Part shown: one piece after another, positions 37,224 through 46,042 of the stretch | Layout of the letters: every line of letters begins with the position of its first letter | How positions within the stretch are numbered: the first letter of the stretch is position 1 | Source of the DNA: Chrysosporum bergii ANA360D | Lineage (GTDB): Bacteria > Cyanobacteriota > Cyanobacteriia > Cyanobacteriales > Nostocaceae | Direction: 5' to 3' | DNA length: 64,000 nucleotides | Assembly: GCF_029891735.1 (NCBI RefSeq) | Contig: NZ_JANQDH010000051.1 | Coordinates: forward strand, 30,243 to 94,242 | Translations under genes and position numbers: made by a program | Notes under the pieces: generated by a model | Databases searched by the model: none | Seen by the model: only the letters and a program-made list of their open reading frames with translations | What the model was told of the DNA's origin: nothing

Positions 37224-38453
37224 CTATGAGTTTTTTTGGGGCAAATAACCTTCAACTAAACAATCAGAACCCACCACACGCCAACGAACCCGTTCCAAAG
37301 TGAGGGCTTCGGTCATGACGGTAAAACCTAAGTCATCTACAGGTGTGGGTGCATGACTACCACCAATGATTTTAGGAGCAATAAAAGCCAGGACTTTTTG
37401 TACTGCTCCTTGGGCGATCGCACAGGCGGCCAAAGTACCACCACACTCCCACAACACACTACAAAAACCGCGATCATATAAATGTTTCATTACCGATTCC
37501 GGTGTCAGGGATGCTAACTCTATTACTTCAACTCCCTGTTGGCGCAAGAAATTTTGGAAATCTGGTGAACTTCCCGGTTCTGTCAATACCAAAGTGGGGG
37601 CTTCTCTGGTGTCCCACAGATGGGCATCTTCAGGCAAGTTTAGCTGACGGCTCATGACTACCCGCAGAGGATTATGCGTTCCTACCTGATGAGTGGTTAG
37701 GTAAGGATTATCTTTTCTGACTGTGTTACCACCAACAATTATGGCATCACACCCTGCCCGTATTTGATGAACTTCACTACGGGCATCTTGGTTAGTCACC
37801 CAAGCACTGTGACCAGATGTAGTAGCAATTTTCCCATCTAAAGTCATGGCATATTTAAAGATTCCCAAAGGTCGTTTGTGGAGAATGCGATGGATAAAAG
37901 CTTCATTGATCTGATAACAGGCTTCTGCTTCCACCCCCACAACCACCTCTACACCGGCTGCACGTAAACGGGCAATACCTCGTCCACCCACTAAAGGATT
38001 AGGATCAACTATACCTACAACTACCTTAGCCACACCAGCTGCAATCAAGGCTTCAGAACAAGGGGGAGTGCGTCCGTGATGATTACAAGGTTCAAGATTA
38101 ACGTAGACCGTAGAACCACGAGCGCGATTCTCTTCAATGGAGGACGCGCCTACTCCTGCTGCTTTCAAGGCAAAAACTTCTGCATGAGGCTCACCAGCAC
38201 GGGGATGAAAGCCCTCCCCGACAATTTCTCCATTTTTGACAACAACTGCCCCTACTAGGGGATTAGGTGAAGTGCGTCCCAAAGCCCGGCGTGCTAGTGT
38301 TAAACACCGTTGCATCATCGCTCTGTCAAAGTCACTGCCCAGTTTCTGCTGATCTAGTGAATTAGATTCAACTGGGGATGGCAATATCAGCCCATTTTCT
38401 TGAGTATCATTGGCTAGAGATACAACAGGGTAAGTTTCACGGGAATTATCCAT
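37224..38453 (-). CDS. ribD: Bifunctional riboflavin biosynthesis deaminase/reductase
   Basis: Protein of 409 residues from ATG 38453. N-terminal deaminase domain with the zinc motif: GEPHAEVFAL and NLEPCNHHGRTPPCSEALI; a C-terminal reductase with YAMTLDGKIATTSGHSAWVTN, IIVGGNTVRKDNPYLT and VLWECGGTLAACAI. It makes 5-amino-6-ribitylamino-uracil phosphate. An in-frame ATG at 38567 would add 38 residues; neither start has a ribosome site, and the first 40-50 residues are not conserved in the family. Divergent from rnc. Confidence 0.93.
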   Translation of the reverse strand: MDNSRETYPVVSLANDTQENGLILPSPVESNSLDQQKLGSDFDRAMMQRCLTLARRALGRTSPNPLVGAVVVKNGEIVGEGFHPRAGEPHAEVFALKAAGVGASSIEENRARGSTVYVNLEPCNHHGRTPPCSEALIAAGVAKVVVGIVDPNPLVGGRGIARLRAAGVEVVVGVEAEACYQINEAFIHRILHKRPLGIFKYAMTLDGKIATTSGHSAWVTNQDARSEVHQIRAGCDAIIVGGNTVRKDNPYLTTHQVGTHNPLRVVMSRQLNLPEDAHLWDTREAPTLVLTEPGSSPDFQNFLRQQGVEVIELASLTPESVMKHLYDRGFCSVLWECGGTLAACAIAQGAVQKVLAFIAPKIIGGSHAPTPVDDLGFTVMTEALTLERVRWRVVGSDCLVEGYLPQKNS

Positions 38454-38633
38454 AATTTTGGGCGTTAATGTCAACATTTTGCACGCTAGCGCTGCTTTGG
38501 TTTCTATAGCTTGCCATTTTTGATATACCAACATAGAATACAAATAGTCGGCATGGGGCGTTGGCATGACTTTAAACGGGCGGGGGCGACTGTAAGACTA
38601 CCTTGGCAGCAGGTTGCGGCGAACCGTCAAAAA

Positions 38634-38711
38634 TCACCGATCTTCTAGGTCACTGACCTAGAAGGAGTGATTATGTCAATGGTACTATACTGCATTAATG
38701 AGTTTGTGTAG
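38634..38711 (+). promoter_or_regulatory. Leader hairpin and 12-codon frame upstream of rnc
   Basis: CTTCTAGGTCA and TGACCTAGAAG form a 23-base perfect palindrome around C38653; adding TCAC/GTGA with a few mismatches extends the arms to 38634-38670. Its 3' arm overlaps a Shine-Dalgarno sequence (AAGGAG, 38662-38667) in front of a 12-residue frame, ATG 38673 to TAG 38711. rnc starts 88 bases further on. RNase III is known in E. coli to cut a hairpin in its own leader; a similar autocontrol here is inference. Confidence 0.45.
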
Positions 38712-38799
38712 CTTCAATGTCTAGAGGTACTGCAAGAATTTTTGAGATGTCCACCGTTTTCTCTGGATCTTACCTGAAAAAAGTCTAGATACAGAAAAA

Positions 38800-39480
38800 A
38801 TGCACCAATTATTAAATTTTCACAACGAAGCCCTTTTGAGGCAAGCATTGACCCACCGTTCTTATGTCAACGAACACCCCGGCGAAAAGGACAACGAACG
38901 CTTGGAATTTTTAGGCGATGCCCTACTGAACTTTGTCAGTGGTGATTATCTTTATACTCGCTACCCAGACATGGCAGAAGATGAAATGACTCGCCGTAGA
39001 TCTGCACTAGTGGATGAAAAACAACTGGCTAAATTTGCCGTTGATGTTGGTTTAGACCTGAGAATGCGCCTGGGCAGAGGAGCAATTCAAGATGGAGGAT
39101 TTCACAGTCCCAATTTATTGAGTAGTGCTTTTGAATCAGTTGTGGGAGCTTATTATTTAGATCGCGGCGGCAAGATTGAAACAATTCGTCCTATTATCCA
39201 GGATTTATTTGACTCTGTGCCTCAAGCAGTGCTGGAAATCCGATCTAATGTGGATGCCAAAAATCGCTTCCAGGAATGGGTACAGGCAAATTTCGACTCT
39301 GTATTACCTAAGTATATCACTGAACGAATCGGAGGACAGGATCATGCTCCAGAGTATCTGGCTAGAGTTTTAGTGGGTAATCGTATTTACGGAACAGCAA
39401 AAGGTCGTGGTAAGAAGCAGGCTGAAAAACAATCTGCGGAAAATGCTTTATCTAAGCTAAGACAACACGGTTTGATTTAG
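38800..39480 (+). CDS. rnc: Ribonuclease III
   Basis: Protein of 226 residues that cuts double-stranded RNA (rRNA and mRNA processing). The signature ERLEFLGDALLNF, catalytic acidic residues in FESVVGAYYLD, and the C-terminal dsRBD (NRFQEWVQANFDSVLPKYIT, AKGRGKKQAEKQSAENALSKL in parts) are clear. Its last 24 bases overlap the end of the convergent transglutaminase-fold gene. Cyanobacteria often have several RNase III genes; this is a full-length one. Confidence 0.96.
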   Translation: MHQLLNFHNEALLRQALTHRSYVNEHPGEKDNERLEFLGDALLNFVSGDYLYTRYPDMAEDEMTRRRSALVDEKQLAKFAVDVGLDLRMRLGRGAIQDGGFHSPNLLSSAFESVVGAYYLDRGGKIETIRPIIQDLFDSVPQAVLEIRSNVDAKNRFQEWVQANFDSVLPKYITERIGGQDHAPEYLARVLVGNRIYGTAKGRGKKQAEKQSAENALSKLRQHGLI

Positions 39481-41778
39481 TTCTTGCAATTTTTTCTTTA
39501 GTTGATTCAGGTTAGGGTGATGACCACCATAACGCCAGCCTACATAAGCTTGGCATATTTCATCTATGACCTGAGCCGTTGTTAAGGGGTAATGCTGGTA
39601 TGCCACTCTGGCATATTCCAGGGGTGTCTGTGCTGGGTGCTTACCCAAGCCTTTTTGACTGACCAGTTCTAGCATTTGCTGATATAAACTTTCCATCGGG
39701 GGCAATTTTCTCAACCAACGACGCTTAAGCCATTCTTGCCACTGTCCCCAAACTAGCCAGCCAAAAAATGCCGCTGTTGTTGTCAAAATTAAGGCAGTCA
39801 AAACACCCAGCCAACCTTGAGACAACAAAGCCAAAAACCAGCCAATACCTCTAGTTATCCAGCTAAATATCACTGCAAATACATTATTTAACAAGCCTGT
39901 AACTGGGGTTGGTAACCACCCGGCTACCCATTGCCAAAACTGCCGCAGCAAACTAAAAGTTTGAATATCCTCAACAGAAGGAGGAATCAAAGGATGATTG
40001 GGAATGGGGTCAAAAGCAAACCAGCCATATTTAGGAAAATACACTTCTGTCATGGCGTAAGCATCTGTGTTATGGACAACATACATCCCCGTAAAGGGAT
40101 TAAACTGTCCAGCACCAAAACCAGCCACTAACCTGGACGGGATACCAATAGAACGTAGCATCACCGTGAGAACTGTGGAAAAGTGATCAGGATAACCGCC
40201 TTTGTGCTTGAACAAAAAAGCTTCTACCAAGTCTTCATCTTCCTTCAACAAGGGTAATGATAAAGGATTCTCAGGAATGGTGTAGTTTTGCTTCAGGTAC
40301 TGAGCTAAGTAAGCAGCCCTTTCATAGGCTGAATCTAGAGTTTTTGCAGAAGTGGCTACACGTTCTTGATTGTAATTAGTAAGGATTTGTTCAGTAAGTT
40401 GGCGGACTCTTTCAGTAATTTTGGGGGGAATTTGTAAATAATAATTTTGAATATTGGGGGGATATTTAGTAGAAGCCTCTCCTAATAAAGTGCGATCGCG
40501 GTATGGCACTTGGGAAACAACTGTGTAAGTCAGTCCTTCGGATAATCCCACAGGCGATCGTAAGCCATTTTCGCTGTCAACTGCAATAATAGGAGCGGGA
40601 TAATAAATTTCTTGGGGATAAGCCATAGCTGGAATCAAGTTAGGCAAATCTGACACCACTGTGTAAGTTTGCACTATTTCTTGAGAGCGACCAGTAAATA
40701 TTGGTAAAGGCAAGCGAATTTGGTAAGACCAAGATGATCGCCTGTGGGTAGAAACTTGGTCATTGCGAGAAATTTCCCATCCTTGCCCGGTGTAGCGGTC
40801 AAATGCCAATACCCGCCAAAATCCCTCAATTTGCGATCGCACCCGCATCACCACCTTTGGTGTCATGTCTCCCCGCAGATTCTGGTTAATCTTGCTATTA
40901 AACCCGTAATAAAAGTCCTGATTCAGGCTGTCTGCTTCACCTCTTCCCGCGTCCTGCTCACCATTGTTACCAAATTGACTACTGCCCCTACCTTCACTGA
41001 CATAACCAGGATTAATAATAGTCTGACCTGTAAAATCATCCTGGACACTGATGGGGGCGCTGACAGGAAAATTCATGAGTTTATAGCCGGGGAATCGCGG
41101 TAAAACTGCAAAAATTGCCAGACCAAGCCCAACAATCATCAAAAAATTAACAACTAAGAATTTAAAATTTAAAATAAAATGGCGTTTTTCACCAAGCTTG
41201 TTATTTTTTCTGTTTAATTGCTGAATACCCAGTTGTGAGCGATAGTTTAATACTAGAGTCGGTAAGGCGAGGGCTAGAAATAATAGCAGCGCTGGTGCAA
41301 AAGCCAGAGTTTGGCTGAGGGTTGCCGCTACACCCAATAAAATGAAGCCTATTACCATAGAATAGCCCAAGCTTCTCCGCCGCAGCATATCAAAGCTGTG
41401 GAGTATTTGCAGTTGAATTAATAACTCTGCTAACACCAGTCGCGTATCATTTAATTCTCCCACTAACCGCCCAAAAAAAGCAGCCAATGCAATTAACATT
41501 CCGATAGCGATGCAAAACTTTACTGGAATATTGCCACTGCGGCGATGGTAGTAACTCCACACAGCACCTAATATACTTAACGGTACTGCCCACAAACTAA
41601 ATTGAGTTGCGGCCGCAATATCCGTTGCCACAATTCCCACGATTACCAATGCTAATACTAGTATCCTGAAAGCAATGGCATCTTCGACTTCTGTTGATTC
41701 TGCCCCCCGGAAATTTTGCCGCCGGTAACGACCTATGGGTAGACGCAAAACCTGATTGATTCTGGATAAGTTAAACAT
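39457..41778 (-). CDS. Transglutaminase-fold (TgpA-like) membrane protein, catalytic residues missing
   Basis: Protein of 773 residues from ATG 41778. About six TM helices at residues 30-235 (DUF3488-like), a periplasmic part, a transglutaminase-like domain near 520-610, a TM helix near 660-690, and a cytoplasmic DUF4129 tail. The usual catalytic Cys position (GxCxxF) reads GGYPDHFSTV with Pro, and the usual DAHAWxEV reads DAYAMTEV with Tyr, so two of three catalytic residues are absent. A structural or binding role is more likely than crosslinking or proteolysis. Overlaps rnc tail to tail. Confidence 0.85.
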   Translation of the reverse strand: MFNLSRINQVLRLPIGRYRRQNFRGAESTEVEDAIAFRILVLALVIVGIVATDIAAATQFSLWAVPLSILGAVWSYYHRRSGNIPVKFCIAIGMLIALAAFFGRLVGELNDTRLVLAELLIQLQILHSFDMLRRRSLGYSMVIGFILLGVAATLSQTLAFAPALLLFLALALPTLVLNYRSQLGIQQLNRKNNKLGEKRHFILNFKFLVVNFLMIVGLGLAIFAVLPRFPGYKLMNFPVSAPISVQDDFTGQTIINPGYVSEGRGSSQFGNNGEQDAGRGEADSLNQDFYYGFNSKINQNLRGDMTPKVVMRVRSQIEGFWRVLAFDRYTGQGWEISRNDQVSTHRRSSWSYQIRLPLPIFTGRSQEIVQTYTVVSDLPNLIPAMAYPQEIYYPAPIIAVDSENGLRSPVGLSEGLTYTVVSQVPYRDRTLLGEASTKYPPNIQNYYLQIPPKITERVRQLTEQILTNYNQERVATSAKTLDSAYERAAYLAQYLKQNYTIPENPLSLPLLKEDEDLVEAFLFKHKGGYPDHFSTVLTVMLRSIGIPSRLVAGFGAGQFNPFTGMYVVHNTDAYAMTEVYFPKYGWFAFDPIPNHPLIPPSVEDIQTFSLLRQFWQWVAGWLPTPVTGLLNNVFAVIFSWITRGIGWFLALLSQGWLGVLTALILTTTAAFFGWLVWGQWQEWLKRRWLRKLPPMESLYQQMLELVSQKGLGKHPAQTPLEYARVAYQHYPLTTAQVIDEICQAYVGWRYGGHHPNLNQLKKKLQELNQTVLS

Positions 41779-42142
41779 TGAAAGTATAAGCACAGGAATG
41801 TTAAAGATGCCTTGACCATGTTTTGGATGTCCACTAATACCAATTAAGGCAAGAATGGGGCAATTAAGTCTGACTTTCTTAATTCAAATTGGTATAACTT
41901 ATTTTGTATGGAGGTGCTTTTCCAGAAAAAAAGGAACTCCCCGAAAACAAGGCGTACCCATTTTAGTATCTTATGGATTTGTTATTTTCGCTGCGGGTTG
42001 GAAATAAAAGTTAATCACTGCTTGTTAATAAAGTAGAAACCCTAATGATCGATTGTTCATCCAGGATGAGTTCAAACCACGATAACCTTCTGATATATGA
42101 TGGCTACTCATCAAACTGAAACCCTAACAGTAGTAATTGCAG
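41779..42142. other. Spacer with a distant inverted repeat
   Basis: 364 bases. ATACCAATT (41837-41845) and AATTGGTAT (41887-41895) are inverted copies 41 bases apart; the rest shows nothing I recognise. Upstream signals for the transglutaminase-fold gene should be here. Confidence 0.4.
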
Positions 42143-43123
42143 CTACATTACGGGACTAATGACAAACAGTAGAGGTTGTTGGTCTAACTCTGGAAAATCC
42201 ACTTCCAGAGTATAAGTGAGGTTTGGTTGATCAGAGTATAATTCTAAATTCACATTGCCCGAAGTGGCAGATGTTGCTACTGCTTGTTTGCCATTGCCTT
42301 GCAATTTTAATGTACCATGAGTAGGTAATTTACAATTAACACTCAACTCAGTCAGCCGATCCTGAGACTGGTACTCTACCCTCAAAGCCAGAGTACCTGC
42401 CTTGGTAAGCCATTGTCTCTCTACCACTGGATTGGCTGACGATATTGGTATTGTCAAGTTATCTAGCAGTTGTTTAGCTGCTAGTAATGACAATGCCATT
42501 TGCTGGCGAGGTTGTAAATCTGAGTAATCCTTGTGAATTTGAGGTATGGTATCCACAGTATTCACAGAACGATAGGTGCTTCTCAGCACCAAACCAGCTA
42601 AATCATTGATTGTCTGTGACTCATTAGGAAACAAGCCGTCAACTACCTGGACTAGTTTTGCGCCTAGAGGTAGAGAAGATGTGATCAAACTTTGACATTT
42701 TTCCAATAATTCCTGGAAAACTATTTCTGGCAAAGGTATGGGCAGATTTAGTTTTGACTGCTGTGGAATCCATCCCCAGTTGGGATTTAATGCCAGCGAT
42801 CGCTCTTTCACAAAATCTGGGTATTCCACCAGTTGCGACTCCCAAGGGAATAAGGGAGGCTGGTTTTCGGCTTGGATTTGTAACCGACGCTTGAGGACGG
42901 TTTGGAAACGTTCTTGCACAGTAGGAATTTCTCCCAATTGAAAGGTTTGGGGTAGTCCTTCCCTTGTTGGCTCACCGTCTGTAAAGGCGGTTGCCTCCTT
43001 GAGAGGGTTGTCTACCCCGTTAATTTCCTGACACGCTACCAATTTACACTCGTTGGTCTTAGCTGTATTTGCTAACGACCAATCGAGTAAATCAGTTGGT
43101 AAGGATTCTGAGTCACTATTCAT
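42143..43123 (-). CDS. patU: PatU-like heterocyst pattern protein (DUF1822-like)
   Basis: Protein of 326 residues from ATG 43123, which overlaps the hetZ stop. No TM segment. Recognisable pieces are LPIPLPEIVFQELLEKCQSLI, GLFPNESQTINDLAGLVLRS and WLTKAGTLALRVEYQSQDR...LSVNCKLP near the C-terminus. Position directly after hetZ is that of patU (patU5-patU3 in Anabaena sp. PCC 7120), which affects heterocyst spacing. Here it is one continuous frame. The name rests mainly on synteny. Confidence 0.75.
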   Translation of the reverse strand: MNSDSESLPTDLLDWSLANTAKTNECKLVACQEINGVDNPLKEATAFTDGEPTREGLPQTFQLGEIPTVQERFQTVLKRRLQIQAENQPPLFPWESQLVEYPDFVKERSLALNPNWGWIPQQSKLNLPIPLPEIVFQELLEKCQSLITSSLPLGAKLVQVVDGLFPNESQTINDLAGLVLRSTYRSVNTVDTIPQIHKDYSDLQPRQQMALSLLAAKQLLDNLTIPISSANPVVERQWLTKAGTLALRVEYQSQDRLTELSVNCKLPTHGTLKLQGNGKQAVATSATSGNVNLELYSDQPNLTYTLEVDFPELDQQPLLFVISPVM

Positions 43124-44336
43124 GAGTAGATGCACTTGATCCGGATACTTGGGAGTTGCGAATTTCCCATGCCTGTTCCAGAATTTTAAACCATCGTTTT
43201 TGCAATTGGGCTATGGATAAACCCAAAATTTTGGCAATTTTTTCATCCGCCTGTCCTTCTTGTTTCAATTTCAGTAACGAGCGCTGTTGGTCATCCAATT
43301 GCCCTGTATAATCGTTCCATTGTTGAGGAGTTAAACCCAAATTAGTGTTTAGTGAGGCTTCCAACCACTCATGAACTAATTCCCAACGATGTAACAAGGC
43401 AAATCGAATCAAATGATATTTAAAGCGTTGCTGTAAGTAGTCACGCTGACGGGGAGTTAAACCCAAAATTGACTCAATTTCCTGAGTTGATAGGTCTTGG
43501 AGACGGAGGGAGAAATAATCAGCACAATCAGACTGTTGTCGTTGTTCCAGATAATCCATCAATTCTGTGATCACAACCGACCGCAGAGTATCCTCTTCCG
43601 GCTCTGGTTCCGATTGGGTGGCCATGGCTGAACGCAATTGCTGTACTGCTGGTTCCTCCCAGCAACCATCGTTGTCATTAGAACTACCTTCTGCGGCTTG
43701 TTCTATATCTACATTGGTTTCTTGGGGTTGCTGCTGGGAAAAGGTTTGCGCCCGCAGGATAATTAACTGCTGTTGTCTCCCCGGTAAAGGAATTCGCCGC
43801 TTACCATAGCGTTCAGTAAATGCCATGTACTCCGCCAATTCCAGTAAAGTTTGGGGACGATAGTTGGGACCCATTTGGTTTTCTCTCCGGAAAGCATTTA
43901 AAGCTTCCAGATAAAAACCTTGAAGGAAATCTTCAATAATGGTCAGGCGACCTTGATAACTTAACTGTTTTTGAGGGGGATTAATGTAGCGATAAATAAT
44001 TGCACTCAGAGTACTGTGTAGCTCTACCCTACCCCGGCTTGAACCCAATTGATAGTACCTGAGACACTGTTGCACTCGATGTCTGGCCAGGGACATGGCC
44101 GAGCTTTGCACGTCACCGGAAGCCTGAATACGTTTACTTTCTTGGCAAATCCGGTATACTTCGGTGGTAATTCTTCTGGCTACATCATGGCAGTTCTGGG
44201 AGGAAGCTTTACTTGATTGCTGAAGCTCCTGGTACAACAGTTGAAATGTCCCTTCCATACCCATAGAATCTTGTCCTTGAGCAGTTGGGGTAGAAATTGT
44301 TGTGGTGGGAATTGTTGCGGTGGCGGCTGAATTCAT
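43116..44336 (-). CDS. hetZ: Heterocyst differentiation regulator HetZ
   Basis: Protein of 406 residues from ATG 44336 (an upstream TTG at 44351 is unlikely). Typical HetZ sequence: an N-terminal part starting MNSAATATIPTTT, QNCHDVARRITTEVYRICQESKRI, SSRGRVELHSTLSAIIYRYI, LLELAEYMAFTERYGKRRIPLPGRQQQL in parts, an acidic Ser/Glu-rich linker, and a sigma-region-4-like helix-turn-helix tail (QADEKIAKILGLSIAQLQKRW). HetZ acts early in heterocyst differentiation, upstream of or with hetR. Followed by patU with an 8-base overlap. Confidence 0.88.
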   Translation of the reverse strand: MNSAATATIPTTTISTPTAQGQDSMGMEGTFQLLYQELQQSSKASSQNCHDVARRITTEVYRICQESKRIQASGDVQSSAMSLARHRVQQCLRYYQLGSSRGRVELHSTLSAIIYRYINPPQKQLSYQGRLTIIEDFLQGFYLEALNAFRRENQMGPNYRPQTLLELAEYMAFTERYGKRRIPLPGRQQQLIILRAQTFSQQQPQETNVDIEQAAEGSSNDNDGCWEEPAVQQLRSAMATQSEPEPEEDTLRSVVITELMDYLEQRQQSDCADYFSLRLQDLSTQEIESILGLTPRQRDYLQQRFKYHLIRFALLHRWELVHEWLEASLNTNLGLTPQQWNDYTGQLDDQQRSLLKLKQEGQADEKIAKILGLSIAQLQKRWFKILEQAWEIRNSQVSGSSASTHE

Positions 44337-44507
44337 AGTTTCGGTTTTCAAAAGACCCTAAAATAATTGAGCAAAACCTGTTACGACTTTGGGTATTGGT
44401 CAGCTGTGGAGATTTACGTATAAGCTAAACGCAGGCTAGCCCCGATAATATGTTTGAAAATTGGATAGATGCTTTTGCCATGACCCAGAAGCCGTTGACA
44501 AGTAATT

Positions 44508-44981
44508 ATGAATTTAAGAAAACAAATTGAATTGCTGATTAATAATGCACCCCGCGATGGTATTACACCACATCTTGTTTCAGCAATTGCTCCTGTATTG
44601 ATCGCGATCGCTAAAAAACTACGCCATTCCCAGTACTATATTGTCCAAAATTCCGAACAAGGCTGGGTTTTAACTACATTAAGCAATCGTGCCAATCCAG
44701 GATGGGAAAAAAGCGTGATCTACGCTTTTCCTACCATACAAGATGTCTCCCTAATTTCATATGCTGGGCTTGACCCTCAAATGCTAGCTAAAATCGTTCC
44801 CGTAACCCACATTTTGTTCCAACTGGTGGCATTAGAACCCGTAGATAGTGTCGTTTTCTTAGAAACGCCGGGTAACACCACTCATACTGTAGAAATCCAA
44901 AGAACAGAATTGCAACATCTCGTGCAACAACGCCTGAAACAACATCAAAAGGGTAAGCACATACCTCCAGATATTGCATAA
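44508..44981 (+). CDS. Conserved cyanobacterial protein of unknown function
   Basis: Protein of 157 residues, soluble, with an alpha/beta pattern: LLINNAPRDGITPHLVSAIAPVLIAIAKKL, YYIVQNSEQGWVLTTLSNR, VIYAFPTIQDVSLI, and a hydrophobic VTHILFQLVALEPVDSVVFLETPG core. No catalytic motif recognised. Conserved gene beside hetZ in other heterocyst formers as far as I recall. Divergent from hetZ by 171 bases; a HIP1 octamer lies inside. Confidence 0.7.
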   Translation: MNLRKQIELLINNAPRDGITPHLVSAIAPVLIAIAKKLRHSQYYIVQNSEQGWVLTTLSNRANPGWEKSVIYAFPTIQDVSLISYAGLDPQMLAKIVPVTHILFQLVALEPVDSVVFLETPGNTTHTVEIQRTELQHLVQQRLKQHQKGKHIPPDIA

Positions 44982-44990
44982 ATAAATTTT

Positions 44991-45032
44991 GCAGTCGGGA
45001 TGTATTAGATATATCTAATACACCGCAACTGC
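44991..45032. terminator. Long hairpin between convergent genes
   Basis: A perfect 22-bp palindrome TGTATTAGATA/TATCTAATACA (45001-45022), enclosed by GCAGT...ACTGC (44991-45032), lies between the 44508 gene and sds, which converge. The AT-rich tracts that follow fit a bidirectional terminator, though the hairpin has almost no loop. Confidence 0.55.
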
Positions 45033-45070
45033 AAAGGGCAAAATTTTTAAATTTAAAATTTTTAAATTTG

Positions 45071-46042
45071 TCAATAAAGCCGACTCAATACATAGTCAGC
45101 TGTCTTGATCAGTGCTGCTCGTGATTCCGAGGGTTCAAGAACCTCCAGATGCTCAACTGCTAACTTGGCATGGTAAGCCGCCAATTCCTGAGCTTGCGGT
45201 ATACCTTGACTATCTTGGATTAGCCCTAGTGCTTGCTCTAAATCTCCTTCTTGGTCAAACTTTCGCTCAATCAGGGCTTGCAAATCTGGTTTTTCCGCCA
45301 AAGCAAACAAAACGGGAGCGGTGAGATTACCACTTTTGAGGTCAGATCCAGCTGGTTTACCCAAAGTATCTGTTGTACTAGTGAAATCTAAGATGTCATC
45401 AACAATCTGAAACGCCAGACCTAGATGACGGCCGTAGTTATATAGATGTTCAGCAGTTTCTGGGGTAACTTCACTAAGTAACCCAGCCGCTTTGGAACTG
45501 TTGGCAATTAAGGAAGCCGTTTTGTAATAGCTCTTTTTCAGGTATGTCTCTATGCTGATACCATGATCAAAACAATTTATTCCTTGCTGGATTTCTCCGG
45601 TAGCCAGATCCATAATTACTTCTGAGAGTAGTTTCACCACCTCCAAATTGTTTAAGTTTGCTAAATACCAAGACGATTGGGCGAAGAGAAAATCTCCCGC
45701 TAGGACAGCAATGCGATTGCCGAACAGGCTATGAACTGTGGGCACACCACGTCGCATTTGTGATTCATCTACTACATCGTCATGCACTAAGCTAGCAGTG
45801 TGAATCATTTCTGTTATTTCTGCTAGGCGGCGATGACGCAGGGTGATGTCTTTTTCTAACATTGTGGCCCGCGATATCAGCAGAACAATTGCTGGTCTGA
45901 TACGCTTTCCCCCGGCTCCGAATAAATGTTCGGCTGCCATAAACAGAATGGGGTGGCGATTTCCAACTAGCTGCTTGAGGTTGTCTGCTAGTAGTCGCAG
46001 GTCTGCTTCCACAGGGGTAAATAGGGAGGTGGCTAAGGTCAT
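45071..46042 (-). CDS. sds: Solanesyl diphosphate synthase
   Basis: Protein of 323 residues, a trans-polyprenyl diphosphate synthase that makes the long side chain of plastoquinone. The two aspartate motifs are DDVVD (in IHTASLVHDDVVDES) and DDILD (in FQIVDDILDFT), with KSYYKTASLIA and the GAGGKRIRPA segment. Length and sequence resemble the cyanobacterial/plastid sds (prenyl transferase) type rather than short-chain crtE. Monocistronic; a 1-kb gene-free region lies upstream. Confidence 0.93.
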   Translation of the reverse strand: MTLATSLFTPVEADLRLLADNLKQLVGNRHPILFMAAEHLFGAGGKRIRPAIVLLISRATMLEKDITLRHRRLAEITEMIHTASLVHDDVVDESQMRRGVPTVHSLFGNRIAVLAGDFLFAQSSWYLANLNNLEVVKLLSEVIMDLATGEIQQGINCFDHGISIETYLKKSYYKTASLIANSSKAAGLLSEVTPETAEHLYNYGRHLGLAFQIVDDILDFTSTTDTLGKPAGSDLKSGNLTAPVLFALAEKPDLQALIERKFDQEGDLEQALGLIQDSQGIPQAQELAAYHAKLAVEHLEVLEPSESRAALIKTADYVLSRLY

